Shown piece after piece: positions 1 through 10,910 of a stretch of 64,000 bases of DNA. How positions within the stretch are numbered: position 1 is the first letter of the stretch; every line of letters begins with the position of its first letter. The notes beneath the pieces were generated by a model. That model searched no databases and was not told the DNA's origin. It saw only the letters and a program-made list of their open reading frames with translations. The DNA lies in NCBI GenBank assembly GCA_016200485.1, contig JACQEP010000004.1, forward strand, positions 186,001 through 250,000. The letters run 5' to 3'. The translations under genes and the position numbers were made by a program. This stretch comes from Gammaproteobacteria bacterium (lineage in GTDB: Bacteria > Pseudomonadota > Gammaproteobacteria > Tenderiales > Tenderiaceae).

Positions 1-4
1 CGAT

Positions 5-667
5 TCAATCCTTGAGATAACCATGCGCGCGTAATAATTCCAGACTCACGCCTGTTTGCCCTGGTTGCGCTGCACGTTCACCCAGCAATAAACGCTCAAG
101 ATAACGGGCGATGATATCGACCTCAATATTCACGCGTCGATCAACGGTATATTCGCCGATGGTCGTCAGCGTTGCCGTGTGCGGAATGATATTCATTTCA
201 AAACAGGCGCCATCAACGGCATTCACGGTCAAACTGACGCCATCGACACAAATTGAACCTTTGACCGCAATATATTTGGCCAAGGCGTCCGGCACGCGGA
301 TAGTGAAACGGATCGACTCACCGACTGCTTCACGCCGCTCAATCACTCCCACGCCATCCACATGGCCGCTGACCAGATGGCCACCTAAACGTGTGGTCGG
401 TGTTAATGCCTTTTCCAGATTGACACGCCGACCGACAGTAAACTCACCGATCGTGGTGCGACTCAATGATTCCGCCGATACGTCCATTGCAAAACCAACG
501 GCATCATGCGCCACTGCCGTCAGGCAAACACCATCCACCGCAATGCTATCCCCCAATGCGATATCGGAAAGACCCAACGCCGGCGCGTCTATGCGCAAAC
601 GGCGATCAGCGCCTTTGGCAGTAATCGTGGCAATGGTTCCCGTTTGTTCGATAATGCCGGTAAACAT
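5..667 (-). CDS. ribE: riboflavin synthase, alpha chain
   Basis: Converts two molecules of 6,7-dimethyl-8-ribityllumazine into riboflavin plus the pyrimidinedione, the last step of riboflavin synthesis, in the cytosol. The 220-residue protein has the expected two lumazine-binding repeats: GDSIAVDGVCLTAV at about 39-52 and its counterpart KGSICVDGVSLTVN at 136-149, with GHLVSGHVDG at 96-105 between them. The start MFTGIIEQTG is the family's standard N-terminus. The open frame runs further upstream, but those codons lie in a dispersed repeat and are not part of the protein. A GGAAAG stretch sits about 9 bases before the ATG. Last gene of a glyA-nrdR-ribD-ribE series; ribBA and ribH are not seen, as the window ends here. 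Confidence 0.96.
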   Translation of the reverse strand: MFTGIIEQTGTIATITAKGADRRLRIDAPALGLSDIALGDSIAVDGVCLTAVAHDAVGFAMDVSAESLSRTTIGEFTVGRRVNLEKALTPTTRLGGHLVSGHVDGVGVIERREAVGESIRFTIRVPDALAKYIAVKGSICVDGVSLTVNAVDGACFEMNIIPHTATLTTIGEYTVDRRVNIEVDIIARYLERLLLGERAAQPGQTGVSLELLRAHGYLKD

Positions 668-690
668 GATGCTTACTTTCCTTAAAACAA

Positions 691-788
691 AAAATCTAAC
701 GCAGAGACGCAAAGACGCGGAGAAAAGCAACTCAAGGGCTGAATCTTTCTAACATCTCTGCGTCTTTGCGCCTCCGCGTCGGATTTTT
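691..788. repeat. inverted-arm dispersed repeat R1 (CGCRRAG type)
   Basis: Two inverted purine/pyrimidine arms, about 691-726 (AACGCAGAGACGCAAAGACG core) and about 755-788 (TCTCTGCGTCTTTGCGCCTC core), separated by about 28 bases. Each arm is built from degenerate 8-9-base units of the form RCGCRRAG. It fills the ribD-ribE gap and produces a false N-terminal extension of ribE. Related copies are at 1927, 11986, 29876, 31048, 32211 and 55096. Confidence 0.85.
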
Positions 789-805
789 GGGTTTTAACGG
801 TTAAC

Positions 806-1909
806 TCACTGCACAGGCCGTGCCGTCAACCGCAAATCCTGCCCTACCATCCGCACATCCAGAATTTCCAGCGCGACACGTTGTGTCATTTGCTCAATCA
901 CCGGCAAATGAAACAACGGGCGCGCCGTTTGTCCCAACAAATGCGGTGCCATGTACAAAATAATCTCATCCACCAATCCCGCCGCCAACAAGGCGCCGTT
1001 CAGGGCGGGGCCGGCTTCAACCAGCAAATCGTTAATTTCGCGCCGCGCCAATTCCTGCAACAAACGTGTCAAATCCAGATGGCGGCCACTATGATCGTAA
1101 CCGGTTTCGATGATGCTGGCACCTGCCTTGATCAACGCTCCTTTGCGGCCTGAGTCAGCCTCGGCGCAACCCACCCAGATTTCACCCGACACCGAAAACA
1201 GTTTTGCCGTTGACGGCAAACGCAAACGGCTATCTACAATCACCCGTACCGGTTGCCGCGTCACCTCTGGTAACCGCACATCAAGCAACGGATCATCCGC
1301 CAAAACCGTTTCGATACTGCTTAAAATTGCCGCACTTGATGCCCGTAACCGTTGCACATCCTGACGGGCGGCATCACTGCTGATCCATTGACTCACGCCC
1401 GACGCCAGCGCGGTATGACCATCAAGACTCATCGCCAACTTGCAGCGCACAAAAGGACGCTCGCGGCGACAGCGGCTGATAAATCCGGCATTCAGCGCCG
1501 ACGCTTGTTCCGCCAACAAACCAATCTCAACGTCAATGCCCGCTGCCCGCAACTGCGCCACACCACGGCCGGCCACTTGCGGAAACGGGTCTTCCATCGC
1601 CACCACCACCCGCGCCACTTCAGCCGCCGTTAATGCCTCGGTACAAGGTGGTGTGCGACCATGATGGCTGCACGGTTCAAGGGTGACATATACTGTCGCG
1701 CCGTGCGCCCACACCCCTGCTTCACGTAACGCAAATATCTCGGCATGAGATTCACCCGCACGTTCATGCCAACCCTCACCTACGACCCTGCCATCCTTGA
1801 CGATGACACAACCGACGCGGGGATTAGGATGCGTCGTATTGATTCCGCGCGCGGCAAGCTCCAGCGCTCGCGCCATGTAACGGTAATCATCTGCGGAAAA
1901 TGCGGTCAT
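806..1909 (-). CDS. ribD: bifunctional diaminohydroxyphosphoribosylaminopyrimidine deaminase / 5-amino-6-(5-phosphoribosylamino)uracil reductase
   Basis: Second and third steps of riboflavin synthesis: deamination of the pyrimidine ring, then reduction of the ribose side chain with NADPH. The N-terminal half (about 1-145) is a cytidine-deaminase fold with the zinc site H55-A-E57 and cysteines 80 and 89 in EPCSHHGRTPPC. The C-terminal half (about 150-367) is the reductase, recognised by RCKLAMSLDGHTAL and the late LVEAGPALNGALL motif. Length 367 is normal for the fused enzyme. Between nrdR and ribE, each gap carrying a dispersed repeat, so co-transcription is likely but not shown. Confidence 0.96.
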   Translation of the reverse strand: MTAFSADDYRYMARALELAARGINTTHPNPRVGCVIVKDGRVVGEGWHERAGESHAEIFALREAGVWAHGATVYVTLEPCSHHGRTPPCTEALTAAEVARVVVAMEDPFPQVAGRGVAQLRAAGIDVEIGLLAEQASALNAGFISRCRRERPFVRCKLAMSLDGHTALASGVSQWISSDAARQDVQRLRASSAAILSSIETVLADDPLLDVRLPEVTRQPVRVIVDSRLRLPSTAKLFSVSGEIWVGCAEADSGRKGALIKAGASIIETGYDHSGRHLDLTRLLQELARREINDLLVEAGPALNGALLAAGLVDEIILYMAPHLLGQTARPLFHLPVIEQMTQRVALEILDVRMVGQDLRLTARPVQ

Positions 1910-1926
1910 GGGAAAGGATTACACCT

Positions 1927-2142
1927 AAAAAATTCCAACGCTGAGGCGCAAAGACGCAGAGAAAACCCAGGTAAAAGAAAAAATGGGACTTCAATTTGGC
2001 ATCTCACCGAACTGTTGACACTCCAGCTTTGTTAGCATGTTATCTTGCAAGCGCGTTCTCAGGAGAAAATTTAAAATACACCAATGCACGCGACCACTCT
2101 GCATTAACTCCGCGTCTCCGCGTCTCCGCGTTGGATTTTTTC
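1927..2142. repeat. inverted-arm dispersed repeat R2
   Basis: Left arm about 1927-1966 (TTCCAACGCTGAGGCGCAAA start) and right arm about 2107-2142 (ending in CGCGTTGGATTTTT), opposite in orientation, with a spacer of about 140 bases that contains no gene I can support. The right arm runs into the 3' end of nrdR and supplies its last codons. Confidence 0.85.
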
Positions 2143-2658
2143 CGGCGCAGGCGCCGTATCCTCGCCCGGCAACAAGGAAATCTGCTGTTTCTTCAATTGT
2201 GCCGATGGTTCTTTCTCCAGACGTTCGATCGCCTCGCGGAATTCGCTTACATCTTCAAAGCTGCGGTAAACCGAAGCAAAACGGATATAGGCGACTTGGT
2301 CCAACTCGGCCAGCGCTTCCATCACCCACTCGCCCAGCAGACGCGAGGGGACTTCTCGTTCACCCGTGGCACGCAACCGGTGCTTGATCTTGTGTAATGC
2401 CTGTTCTACCGCATCGGTATCGACCGGGCGTTTTTCCAGCGCCCGCAACATCCCGGAACGGAGCTTTTCTTCGACGAAGGGCTGACGGCTGCCATCCTGC
2501 TTCACCACACGTGGCATGCTCAGCTCGGCGGATTCGAAGGTGGTGAAGCGTTCGGCGCAAGTTAAACATTCGCGCCGCCGCCTCACGTTATCACCCTCAT
2601 TGGCGAGGCGCGAGTCAATGACCTTGGTATCAGCCGCACCGCAAAACGGACAGCGCAT
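2104..2658 (-). CDS. nrdR: transcriptional repressor NrdR
   Basis: ATP/dATP-sensing repressor of ribonucleotide reductase genes. The zinc ribbon is intact (C3, C6, C31, C34 in [10 protein letters not shown] and ECLTCAERF), followed by an ATP-cone from about 49 to 139 ([11 protein letters not shown] onward). Family members are usually about 150-160 residues; this one has 184. The extra tail ends in [11 protein letters not shown], and these codons are the arm of dispersed repeat R2. The repeat therefore appears to have replaced or extended the original stop. Between glyA and ribD, as in many gammaproteobacteria. Confidence 0.96.
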   Translation of the reverse strand: MRCPFCGAADTKVIDSRLANEGDNVRRRRECLTCAERFTTFESAELSMPRVVKQDGSRQPFVEEKLRSGMLRALEKRPVDTDAVEQALHKIKHRLRATGEREVPSRLLGEWVMEALAELDQVAYIRFASVYRSFEDVSEFREAIERLEKEPSAQLKKQQISLLPGEDTAPAPEKIQRGDAETRS

Positions 2659-2687
2659 CGTCGCTCCTCGCCCTCTCTATACCCCGC

Positions 2688-3944
2688 CTAGCCCTGATAC
2701 ACCGGCAGGCGGCGACAGATCTCCGCCACCCTGGCCTTGACCTTGGCGATCGCCTCGGCATTACCACGGGCATCGATAATGTCGCAGATCCATCCTGCCA
2801 ACGCTTTGGAATCGGCTTCATTAAAGCCACGGGTGGTAATCGCCGGCGTGCCGATGCGAATACCGCTGGTCACAAACGGTGATTGCGGATCATTAGGCAC
2901 TGCATTCTTGTTAACAGTAATGTGGGCACTACCGAGCCAGGCATCGACATCCTTACCGGTCAGACCTTGCTTGATAAAACTGACCAGGAACAAGTGATCG
3001 TCCGTACCACCCGACACCACATCGTAATCGCGCTCGATGAACACCTTGGCCATCGCCCGGGCATTGACCACCACCTGCCGCTGATAATCCTTGAAAGAAG
3101 GCTCCAGGGCCTCCTTAAAAGCCACTGCCTTGGCAGCGATGACATGCATCAAGGGGCCACCTTGGGTACCAGGGAAAATCATTGAATTAAGCTTTTTTTC
3201 GATCTCAGGATTGGCCTTGGCCAGGATGATCCCGCCACGAGGGCCACGCAACGTCTTGTGCGTGGTTGAGGTGGTGACATCAGCGATCTTGACCGGGCTC
3301 GGGTAAACCCCGGCGGCGATCAACCCGGCGACGTGGGCCATATCCACCATCAGATAGGCACCCACGCTATCGGCAATTTCACGGAAGCGTTGCCAATCCA
3401 CAACTCGGGAATAAGCGCTAAAACCGGCCACCACCATCTTCGGCTTATGTTCCTTGGCCAGAGCCTCGGCCTGATCATAGTCGATCTCGCCGGTCTTCTC
3501 GTTGAGGCCGTATTGAACCGCATTATAGATCTTGCCGGAGAAATTGACCTTGGCGCCATGGGTCAAATGTCCACCATGGGCCAGACTCATGCCCATCACG
3601 GTATCGCCTGGATTGAGCAGGGCCATGTAGACTGCGGCATTGGCCTGAGAGCCGGAATGCGGCTGGACGTTGGCGTAATCGGCACCAAACAACTGCTTCA
3701 CCCGGTCGATGGCCAGCTGTTCGGCAATATCCACATATTCGCAACCCCCGTAGTAGCGCTTACCGGGGTAACCTTCCGCATATTTGTTGGTCAGCACTGA
3801 CCCCTGGGCCTCGAGTACCCGTGGGCTGGCGTAATTCTCGGAAGCGATCAATTCGATGTGCTGCTCCTGCCGGACGCGCTCCTGTTCCATGGCGCCCCAC
3901 AGTTCTGGGTCAAACGCCGCTACGGTCATATCCTTGGTGTACAT
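2688..3944 (-). CDS. glyA: serine hydroxymethyltransferase
   Basis: PLP enzyme converting serine and tetrahydrofolate to glycine and 5,10-methylene-THF, the main source of one-carbon units. At 418 residues it is full length. Seen: the N-terminal [11 protein letters not shown] motif, [25 protein letters not shown] in the cofactor region, and [15 protein letters not shown], whose lysine (near residue 230) forms the Schiff base. GGAGAG lies upstream of the ATG. The first gene of the glyA-nrdR-ribD-ribE series; nrdR follows after 29 bases. The window also carries folD, which uses the product. Confidence 0.98.
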   Translation of the reverse strand: MYTKDMTVAAFDPELWGAMEQERVRQEQHIELIASENYASPRVLEAQGSVLTNKYAEGYPGKRYYGGCEYVDIAEQLAIDRVKQLFGADYANVQPHSGSQANAAVYMALLNPGDTVMGMSLAHGGHLTHGAKVNFSGKIYNAVQYGLNEKTGEIDYDQAEALAKEHKPKMVVAGFSAYSRVVDWQRFREIADSVGAYLMVDMAHVAGLIAAGVYPSPVKIADVTTSTTHKTLRGPRGGIILAKANPEIEKKLNSMIFPGTQGGPLMHVIAAKAVAFKEALEPSFKDYQRQVVVNARAMAKVFIERDYDVVSGGTDDHLFLVSFIKQGLTGKDVDAWLGSAHITVNKNAVPNDPQSPFVTSGIRIGTPAITTRGFNEADSKALAGWICDIIDARGNAEAIAKVKARVAEICRRLPVYQG

Positions 3945-4345
3945 GGCTAGGCCTACTCTCCGCTGGTTGATGCCTTAAAAAAAGTGAATAAGGATACCTG
4001 ATTCCAGAGCTTTCTGCATTCTGATATACTTACAAATCGATAGGTTATTGTGCAAAAACTGAAAAACCAAGAGGGAAGAAATGTTTATGCTTTACAAGCA
4101 TTCCATGAAATGCTTATTATCGCTTTCAAAAACATGCTCCCAATAATAAAACAATAACCATATAATTTTAATTCATTTTTAGCGCCACGACTATTGCCAG
4201 TCACCACGCATGCTGTAGTTAATGGTTTTTTAGAGGATAGAGAATAAAGTTCGGGCTGATTTGTCAACGTTGTATTTGCAGGAACAGGGATCACCCGAAC
4301 GGACCTCGGGCAACAACAAAGCAGTGCGGCTTACGAGGTGGCACT
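3945..4345. other. AT-rich intergenic region, no gene supported
   Basis: About 400 bases between the divergent glyA and the diguanylate cyclase gene. Noticeably more AT-rich than its surroundings, especially 4000-4200. It should hold both promoters, but I cannot identify a convincing -35/-10 pair, a riboswitch or a known operator. Short open frames on both strands have no coding character. Confidence 0.5.
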
Positions 4346-5719
4346 TTGGCAGCACCAACAACACACCCTTCGAATTCAGGACGTGACCGCATCCTGCGGA
4401 TTCTGGATGTCCTGGGTACGACTCAGACGGGTAGCAGCGTACTTCGCCACATCGATCGCACCCTTGTTGAGATTGAATCTCAACATCAGCGTGCGGATCT
4501 CTTGCATTGTCGTTTGCAGCAAGATCTGATCGGCGCACTCACTGAGGCATTACCTGTGGGTTCCCCGTTGCGGGTCGATCTGCATCTGCTACAGATCAGC
4601 ATCACCCCTAACCTGAATCCGGAACAACTCGAATCCGTTTATCAGCAGCTCAAACAGCTGCTCAATGAACAACGCAAATTGAACCATTCGGAAACAGCCG
4701 CGCTAAAGCAAGCCATGGCCGCCGTCGTCAGTCAATTCGACACTCCACTGCCCGCCAGCACGGTAGAACACATTAGCGAAAGTATTAAACAAACAGCGCC
4801 CGCGAAAAATTCTTTCGCGCCGAGCACCGCCGTGGTCACGGGAGAGGATGCGATTCCTTTTTGCCCGGTCCCTCACATTGATAAGACACGGGACAATATC
4901 CAACTCATCCAGGAATGTCTCGGCGAACAAGTCCATCACGCAATTGTACTCAATCATGAACTGGCAGATCTGCTGCGTAACACAATGGATGCATTAAGCC
5001 AGGTCGATACCACACAGGAAGTTAGCGCCATTCGCGATACTTATCTGCGCCAATGTGGCAACCTGATCAAATCGCATCAGGATTTGGTGACCAAGTTTGA
5101 TTCCATCCATCGCAAGCTGGAAGATATCGAACTATCGAGCGAACATCTGTCTGAAGAGCTAGCACGCGTGCATCGCCTCAGTATTACCGATGAATTGACA
5201 TCACTCCCCAATCGTCGCGCCTTATTGCAACGGATGGAAGATGAAGTGATGCGTGCTCAGCGCTATGGCACACCGCTGGCATTGGCGATTATCGATCTGG
5301 ATGAATTCAAACCCATCAATGATAAGTACGGCCATGCCGCCGGCGATGCCGTGCTCAAGCATTTTTCGCAGCACATCCTCGCCGTATTCCGCCACCACGA
5401 TACCGTGGCCCGTTATGGTGGCGAAGAGTTTGCCGTCTTGATGCCGAACACCGACATCGATGGCGCCTTCAGCGCCCTGGATAAGGTCAAACAGCGCATC
5501 TCCGAGTCAAAGTACGTCATGGATAGCGGTGTTGCAATTACGACACCCACCTTTTCCGCCGGGATCGCGCTCTACAGTCCGGGTGAAACTCCAGATGAGT
5601 TAATCAAGCGCGCCGACATGGCGATGTATCGCGCCAAGCGCAGCGGCCGCAGCCGCATTGAAGTTCACACCATGGGGACACAGAAGACGCGGCAGCATCT
5701 CGTGGCTGAAAACCACTAA
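4346..5719 (+). CDS. diguanylate cyclase (GGDEF domain) with unassigned N-terminal region
   Basis: Makes cyclic di-GMP from two GTP. The C-terminal GGDEF domain (about 275-440) has the active signature RYGGEEF and, upstream, R-H-H-D in the position of the RxxD inhibitory I-site, so product inhibition is likely. The first 270 residues are mostly helical, with no transmembrane stretch or named sensor domain that I recognise; a coiled coil seems likely just before the catalytic domain (about 225-270). I chose the TTG start because GAGGTGG lies five bases before it; no ATG gives a better site. Monocistronic, with a hairpin terminator directly downstream. Its stimulus cannot be told from the sequence. 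Confidence 0.9.
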   Translation: MAAPTTHPSNSGRDRILRILDVLGTTQTGSSVLRHIDRTLVEIESQHQRADLLHCRLQQDLIGALTEALPVGSPLRVDLHLLQISITPNLNPEQLESVYQQLKQLLNEQRKLNHSETAALKQAMAAVVSQFDTPLPASTVEHISESIKQTAPAKNSFAPSTAVVTGEDAIPFCPVPHIDKTRDNIQLIQECLGEQVHHAIVLNHELADLLRNTMDALSQVDTTQEVSAIRDTYLRQCGNLIKSHQDLVTKFDSIHRKLEDIELSSEHLSEELARVHRLSITDELTSLPNRRALLQRMEDEVMRAQRYGTPLALAIIDLDEFKPINDKYGHAAGDAVLKHFSQHILAVFRHHDTVARYGGEEFAVLMPNTDIDGAFSALDKVKQRISESKYVMDSGVAITTPTFSAGIALYSPGETPDELIKRADMAMYRAKRSGRSRIEVHTMGTQKTRQHLVAENH

Positions 5720-5721
5720 AC

Positions 5722-5749
5722 AAAAAAACCCGCCGCAGCGGGTTTTTTT
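5722..5749 (+). terminator. Rho-independent terminator between the cyclase gene and secF
   Basis: A-tract, CCCGC, loop CGCA-type, GCGGG, then seven T residues. The A and T tracts are complementary, so the structure can act on both strands and serve the converging secF transcript as well. Confidence 0.9.
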
Positions 5750-5772
5750 ATGAGAGGTATTTACACTAACTT

Positions 5773-6708
5773 CTAGGGCCGCGTATCGAGTTTGGCACCT
5801 TCTTGCTGCACCGGCATCAGATTCTCCCGCGAAATACCCAGCCACATCACAATCGGACTGGCAACGAGCACCGAAGAATAGATGCCAAACAAAATACCGA
5901 TGGTCAACGCCAGCGCAAAGTAGTGCAAGGTTGCACCGCCGAACAACAGCATGGAAAACACCATCAGCTGCGTCATTAAGTGCGTGATCACGGTACGGGA
6001 CATGGTGCGGGTGATGGCGTTATCGATCACCTCCGACACCGATGCCTTGCGCATCTTGCGAAAGTTTTCGCGTATCCGGTCGAACACAACCACTGATTCA
6101 TTCACCGAGTAACCTAAAATCGCGAGCACACCCGCCAACACGGTGATTGAAAATTCCCATTGAAACAGGGCGAAACAGCCAAGAATAATCACCACGTCGT
6201 GCATATTTGCAATGATCGCTGCCACCGCGAAGCGCCACTCAAAACGCAACGCCAGATAAGCCATAATCCCGGCACAAACCAACAACAGTGCCAACCCCCC
6301 ACTCTCGTACAATTCCTTTCCAACCTGCGGGCCGATGAATTCAACGCGCCGCAATTCAACAGTGGGCTCAAGCTGCCGGAGCACATTGAGCACATTCTGG
6401 CTCTGTTGGGCCGAAGAGACATCGCCTTGCAGTGGCAACCGGATGAGCACATCACGCGCCGTACCAAAATTCTGCACGGTCACATCGTGGTAGTTGTTAT
6501 TCTCCAGAGTAGCTCGAATCTGTTGCGCGTCTGCGGCCTGTTCGTAATGCATCTCCATCACGGTACCTCCCGTGAAATCGATACTGAGATTCAGACCACG
6601 AACTGTCAGCGCTGCCACCGCAAGAACAAATGTCACTGCCGAAATCACCGCCGTGATCCCGGCAAACTTCATGAACGGGATATCACTCCTTACGGGGAAA
6701 AATTCCAT
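5773..6708 (-). CDS. secF: protein translocase subunit SecF
   Basis: Inner-membrane partner of SecD that uses the proton gradient to drive late steps of protein export through SecYEG. The 311-residue protein has the SecF N-terminal transmembrane segment (about 15-37), a periplasmic domain with LSIDFTGGTVMEM, and five C-terminal segments including LGYSVNESVVVFDRIREN, the conserved SecF signature. Starts 14 bases after the secD stop, so the two genes are translated from one message. Its stop faces the terminator of the cyclase gene. Confidence 0.98.
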   Translation of the reverse strand: MEFFPVRSDIPFMKFAGITAVISAVTFVLAVAALTVRGLNLSIDFTGGTVMEMHYEQAADAQQIRATLENNNYHDVTVQNFGTARDVLIRLPLQGDVSSAQQSQNVLNVLRQLEPTVELRRVEFIGPQVGKELYESGGLALLLVCAGIMAYLALRFEWRFAVAAIIANMHDVVIILGCFALFQWEFSITVLAGVLAILGYSVNESVVVFDRIRENFRKMRKASVSEVIDNAITRTMSRTVITHLMTQLMVFSMLLFGGATLHYFALALTIGILFGIYSSVLVASPIVMWLGISRENLMPVQQEGAKLDTRP

Positions 6709-6722
6709 GTGCTTACTCCCAG

Positions 6723-8579
6723 TTAAATCTTCAGCTTGGTCAACTTACGTTGACCGTAGATCACATTGACCAAAGCACGCGAGACGAGCACGGCGCTGAA
6801 CATCGAGGTCAGGATGCCGATACACAACACCACTGCAAATCCGCGCACCGGTCCCGAACCGAGCAGAAACAGCGCCAGACCGGCGATGAATATAGTGACG
6901 TTCGAGTCGAAAATGGTGTTCCAGGCACGATCATAACCCGCATAAATCGCGGCCTGCGGTGACGACCCTGCCCGCATTTCATCGCGGATACGCTCAAAGA
7001 TCAAGACATTACTGTCGATCGCCATGCCTACCGTGAGCGCAATACCGGCAATACCCGGCAAGGTCAGCGTCGCCTGCAACAGCGACAGGATCGCGATCAG
7101 GCACACGATATTGACGAACAAGGATATGCCGGCCAACACCCCGAAAAAGCGGTAATAAATCGCCATGAACAGAGCAATGACGGCGAAACCGATCAGCGTT
7201 GAATTAAAGCCCTTGGCGATATTCTCCGCACCCAGGCTCGGGCCGACGGTGCGTTCCTCGATAATTTCGATTGGCGCCGAGAGCGCACCGGCACGCAACA
7301 ACAAGGCCAGATCGCGGGCTTCTTCAGGATTGTCCAGACCTGTGATCTGGAAACGTTTGCTAAAGGGCTCGCGAATTTGTGCCAGGCTGATGACTTCTTC
7401 CACCTTGCGTTTGGTCTTGACCTGTTGACCGTCGATCGTTTGGGTATCGATCTTGGTCTCGATAAACACCACCGCCATCAGCTTGCCGACATTTTCCTTG
7501 GTGGTGTCATACATCTTGTTGGCGCCCTTGCCATCAAGACTGATGAATACTGCGGCACTGCCATCGCGCTGATCGATGCCCGAAGAGGCATCAATAATGG
7601 CATCGCCCGTGATAATGATCCGGTTCTTGAGCAACACCGGTTGACCATTACGCTCTTTGTATAACCTGGCACCCGCTGGGACGCGCCCTTGCAGCGCATC
7701 CTGCACGGTATGGGTGTCGTCAGCCATCCGAAATTCCAGTGTTGCCGTGGCCCCAAGGATTTCCTTGGCGCGAGCGGTATCCTGTACACCCGGTAACTGC
7801 ACCACGATGCGACTCTCACCCTGCTGCTGGATCACCGGCTCGGCAACGCCCAGTTCATTGACGCGATTACGCAGCGTGGTGACGTTTTGCTGCACGGCAA
7901 ATTTTCGCGTTTCGCGCTTTTCCTGTTCGCTGATCTGCCCAGTGACATAATAAGTTCCATCGCTATCTTCCGTAGCCAGGATCAGATTGCGATATTGAGT
8001 CTTCAGCAACTCAAGCGCTTTATCACGCTCGGCAGCCTCGCGGAATTTGAGTTCTAAACCCCTGCTACTACGGCCAATGGTAAGATAACGCGTTTTCTTA
8101 TCACGCAACAAAACGCGAAATTCTTCAACATACCGTTCCTCGGCCAGACCAATGGCCGCTTCGGTATCGACATCCAGCAGAAAGTGCACACCACCGCGCA
8201 AATCAAGACCGAGATACATAGGCTTGGCGCGGATTGCACCCAGCCAGCCTGGCGTCGCTGGCACTAAATTAAGCGCAATAACATAGTCGCCGGCCAGATC
8301 TTGATTCAAATTATCCCGCGCCAAAAACTGATCTTCAGTATTGGCGAAACGCACAATCAAGCCACGGGGTTCAGACTCAATCGACTTGGGGGTAATCCCC
8401 ATTTGCTTCAGGCGCGCCCGTATATCATCAACAGCCGCAGCATTGAGACCACCGCCATGACTCGCAGAAATTTGCAGCGCCGGATCTTCGCCATAAAGAT
8501 TGGGCACGGCATAGAGTGTGCCCGCCGCAACTATGATGACGATCAGCAGATTTTTCCACCACGGATATTGATTATGCAT
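6723..8579 (-). CDS. secD: protein translocase subunit SecD
   Basis: Forms the SecDF complex with the next gene product. The 618-residue protein has one N-terminal membrane anchor (LLIVIIVAAGTLYAVPNLYG), the large periplasmic P1 domain starting with LGLDLRGGVHFLLDVD, and a C-terminal membrane domain of five segments with VGMAIDSNVLIFERIRDE, the charged motif of the proton path. Length is normal for proteobacterial SecD. yajC lies 35 bases upstream. Confidence 0.98.
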   Translation of the reverse strand: MHNQYPWWKNLLIVIIVAAGTLYAVPNLYGEDPALQISASHGGGLNAAAVDDIRARLKQMGITPKSIESEPRGLIVRFANTEDQFLARDNLNQDLAGDYVIALNLVPATPGWLGAIRAKPMYLGLDLRGGVHFLLDVDTEAAIGLAEERYVEEFRVLLRDKKTRYLTIGRSSRGLELKFREAAERDKALELLKTQYRNLILATEDSDGTYYVTGQISEQEKRETRKFAVQQNVTTLRNRVNELGVAEPVIQQQGESRIVVQLPGVQDTARAKEILGATATLEFRMADDTHTVQDALQGRVPAGARLYKERNGQPVLLKNRIIITGDAIIDASSGIDQRDGSAAVFISLDGKGANKMYDTTKENVGKLMAVVFIETKIDTQTIDGQQVKTKRKVEEVISLAQIREPFSKRFQITGLDNPEEARDLALLLRAGALSAPIEIIEERTVGPSLGAENIAKGFNSTLIGFAVIALFMAIYYRFFGVLAGISLFVNIVCLIAILSLLQATLTLPGIAGIALTVGMAIDSNVLIFERIRDEMRAGSSPQAAIYAGYDRAWNTIFDSNVTIFIAGLALFLLGSGPVRGFAVVLCIGILTSMFSAVLVSRALVNVIYGQRKLTKLKI

Positions 8580-8614
8580 GCGTTTAAGATCCCGATCTTA
8601 AATCCGGAGGATGA

Positions 8615-8944
8615 TTAGCTCTTGAATGTGCCCTTGGGCAGTAATGACGCAATGGCGGATTTTTGCACTTGCATCGTAACACCCTCCGCTACTTCCAACG
8701 AAATGAAGTTGTCATCGACTTTACTTACGCGGCCGACAACGCCACCATTGGTCACCACTTCATCGTTTTTGGACAATGATTCACACATTTTCTTGTGCTC
8801 CTTGGCGCGTTTCATCTGCGGGCGCAGCAACAGGAAATAGAAAATAATGAAAATTACGATCAGAAATACAAAATTGATCAGGCCAGCTTCACCGCCCGCT
8901 GCGGGTGCTTGTTGTGCCCAGGCATCGGAAATCAGAAAACTCAT
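8615..8944 (-). CDS. yajC: preprotein translocase subunit YajC
   Basis: Small accessory protein of the SecDF-YajC complex. 109 residues: a single membrane segment (about 22-42, FVFLIVIFIIFYFLLLRPQ) followed by a cytosolic domain with the family motif NDEVVTNGGVVGRVSKVDD. The RPQMKR sequence after the helix is typical. In the standard tgt-yajC-secD-secF order. Confidence 0.97.
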   Translation of the reverse strand: MSFLISDAWAQQAPAAGGEAGLINFVFLIVIFIIFYFLLLRPQMKRAKEHKKMCESLSKNDEVVTNGGVVGRVSKVDDNFISLEVAEGVTMQVQKSAIASLLPKGTFKS

Positions 8945-9015
8945 GGCTTACCCCTTCCTTATGTTTTATCGATTATTCCCAGCGCGGGGAACAGCGTCCC
9001 CGTGAAAGGCCGTCA

Positions 9016-10182
<1,167 letters not shown>

Positions 10183-10286
10183 TCATTTCGTCATCCAGTG
10201 TGCGTATTGCCGATCTTGATAACAGAGCAGTAAGCTTCACATGCTAGAATCGCGGCACATTAATTATTACCGAAAGCACACGCAGA

Positions 10287-10910
10287 ATGATTGAAAAAAT
10301 TATTGCCGTACTCGCCGGCTTCATCATCGCCACTATTTCACACTTGGGCTACGGCGGCATTGTGCTGCTGATGGCGATCGAGAGCGCATGCATCCCTCTG
10401 CCTTCCGAAATCATCATGCCGTTCGCCGGTTATCTGGTTTACATGCAGACCATGGAGCTGTGGGCCGTGGCACTGGCGGGGGCGGTGGGCTGTGTGCTGG
10501 GCTCGCTGATGGCTTATTACGTCGGTATGAAGGGCGGCCGGCCGCTGGTGGAAAAATATGGCCGCTATGTCCTCGTGTCGCATCACGACCTGGCACTGGC
10601 CGACCGCTGGTTTCAGCGCCATGGCGACATCACTATTTTCATCGGCCGCCTGCTGCCGGTAATCCGCACCTTCATCGCCTTTCCTGCCGGTATCAGCCGC
10701 ATGGCGCTGGGACGGTTCTGTGTCTACACCTTCGCCGGATCATACATCTGGAGCTGGGGGCTGGCGTGGATCGGCATGAAACTCGGTGAAAACTGGAAAA
10801 CATTAGGCGTCTATTTTCACCGCTTCGACGTATTGATCGGCGTCATCCTGGCGGCAGCCATTGGCTGGTATATCTACCGGCACATCAAAAACGGCCGGCG
10901 GACAGCTTAA
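10287..10910 (+). CDS. DedA/SNARE-associated family inner-membrane protein
   Basis: DedA proteins are polytopic inner-membrane proteins; several members recycle undecaprenyl phosphate or other lipid carriers. The 207-residue protein has the family landmarks: [22 protein letters not shown] near the N-terminus (re-entrant segment with conserved E and P), then [20 protein letters not shown] and a final segment near [16 protein letters not shown]. It is antiparallel to the surrounding queA and tgt. Its TAA stop shares the bases TTAA with the queA stop, so the two genes converge with no gap. The substrate cannot be assigned here. Confidence 0.92.
   Translation: MIEKIIAVLAGFIIATISHLGYGGIVLLMAIESACIPLPSEIIMPFAGYLVYMQTMELWAVALAGAVGCVLGSLMAYYVGMKGGRPLVEKYGRYVLVSHHDLALADRWFQRHGDITIFIGRLLPVIRTFIAFPAGISRMALGRFCVYTFAGSYIWSWGLAWIGMKLGENWKTLGVYFHRFDVLIGVILAAAIGWYIYRHIKNGRRTA

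Noticed and set aside
4081-4149. 21-codon frame with GGGAAG before its ATG
   Set aside because: Too short, no recognisable pattern, in AT-rich DNA where such frames are expected by chance.
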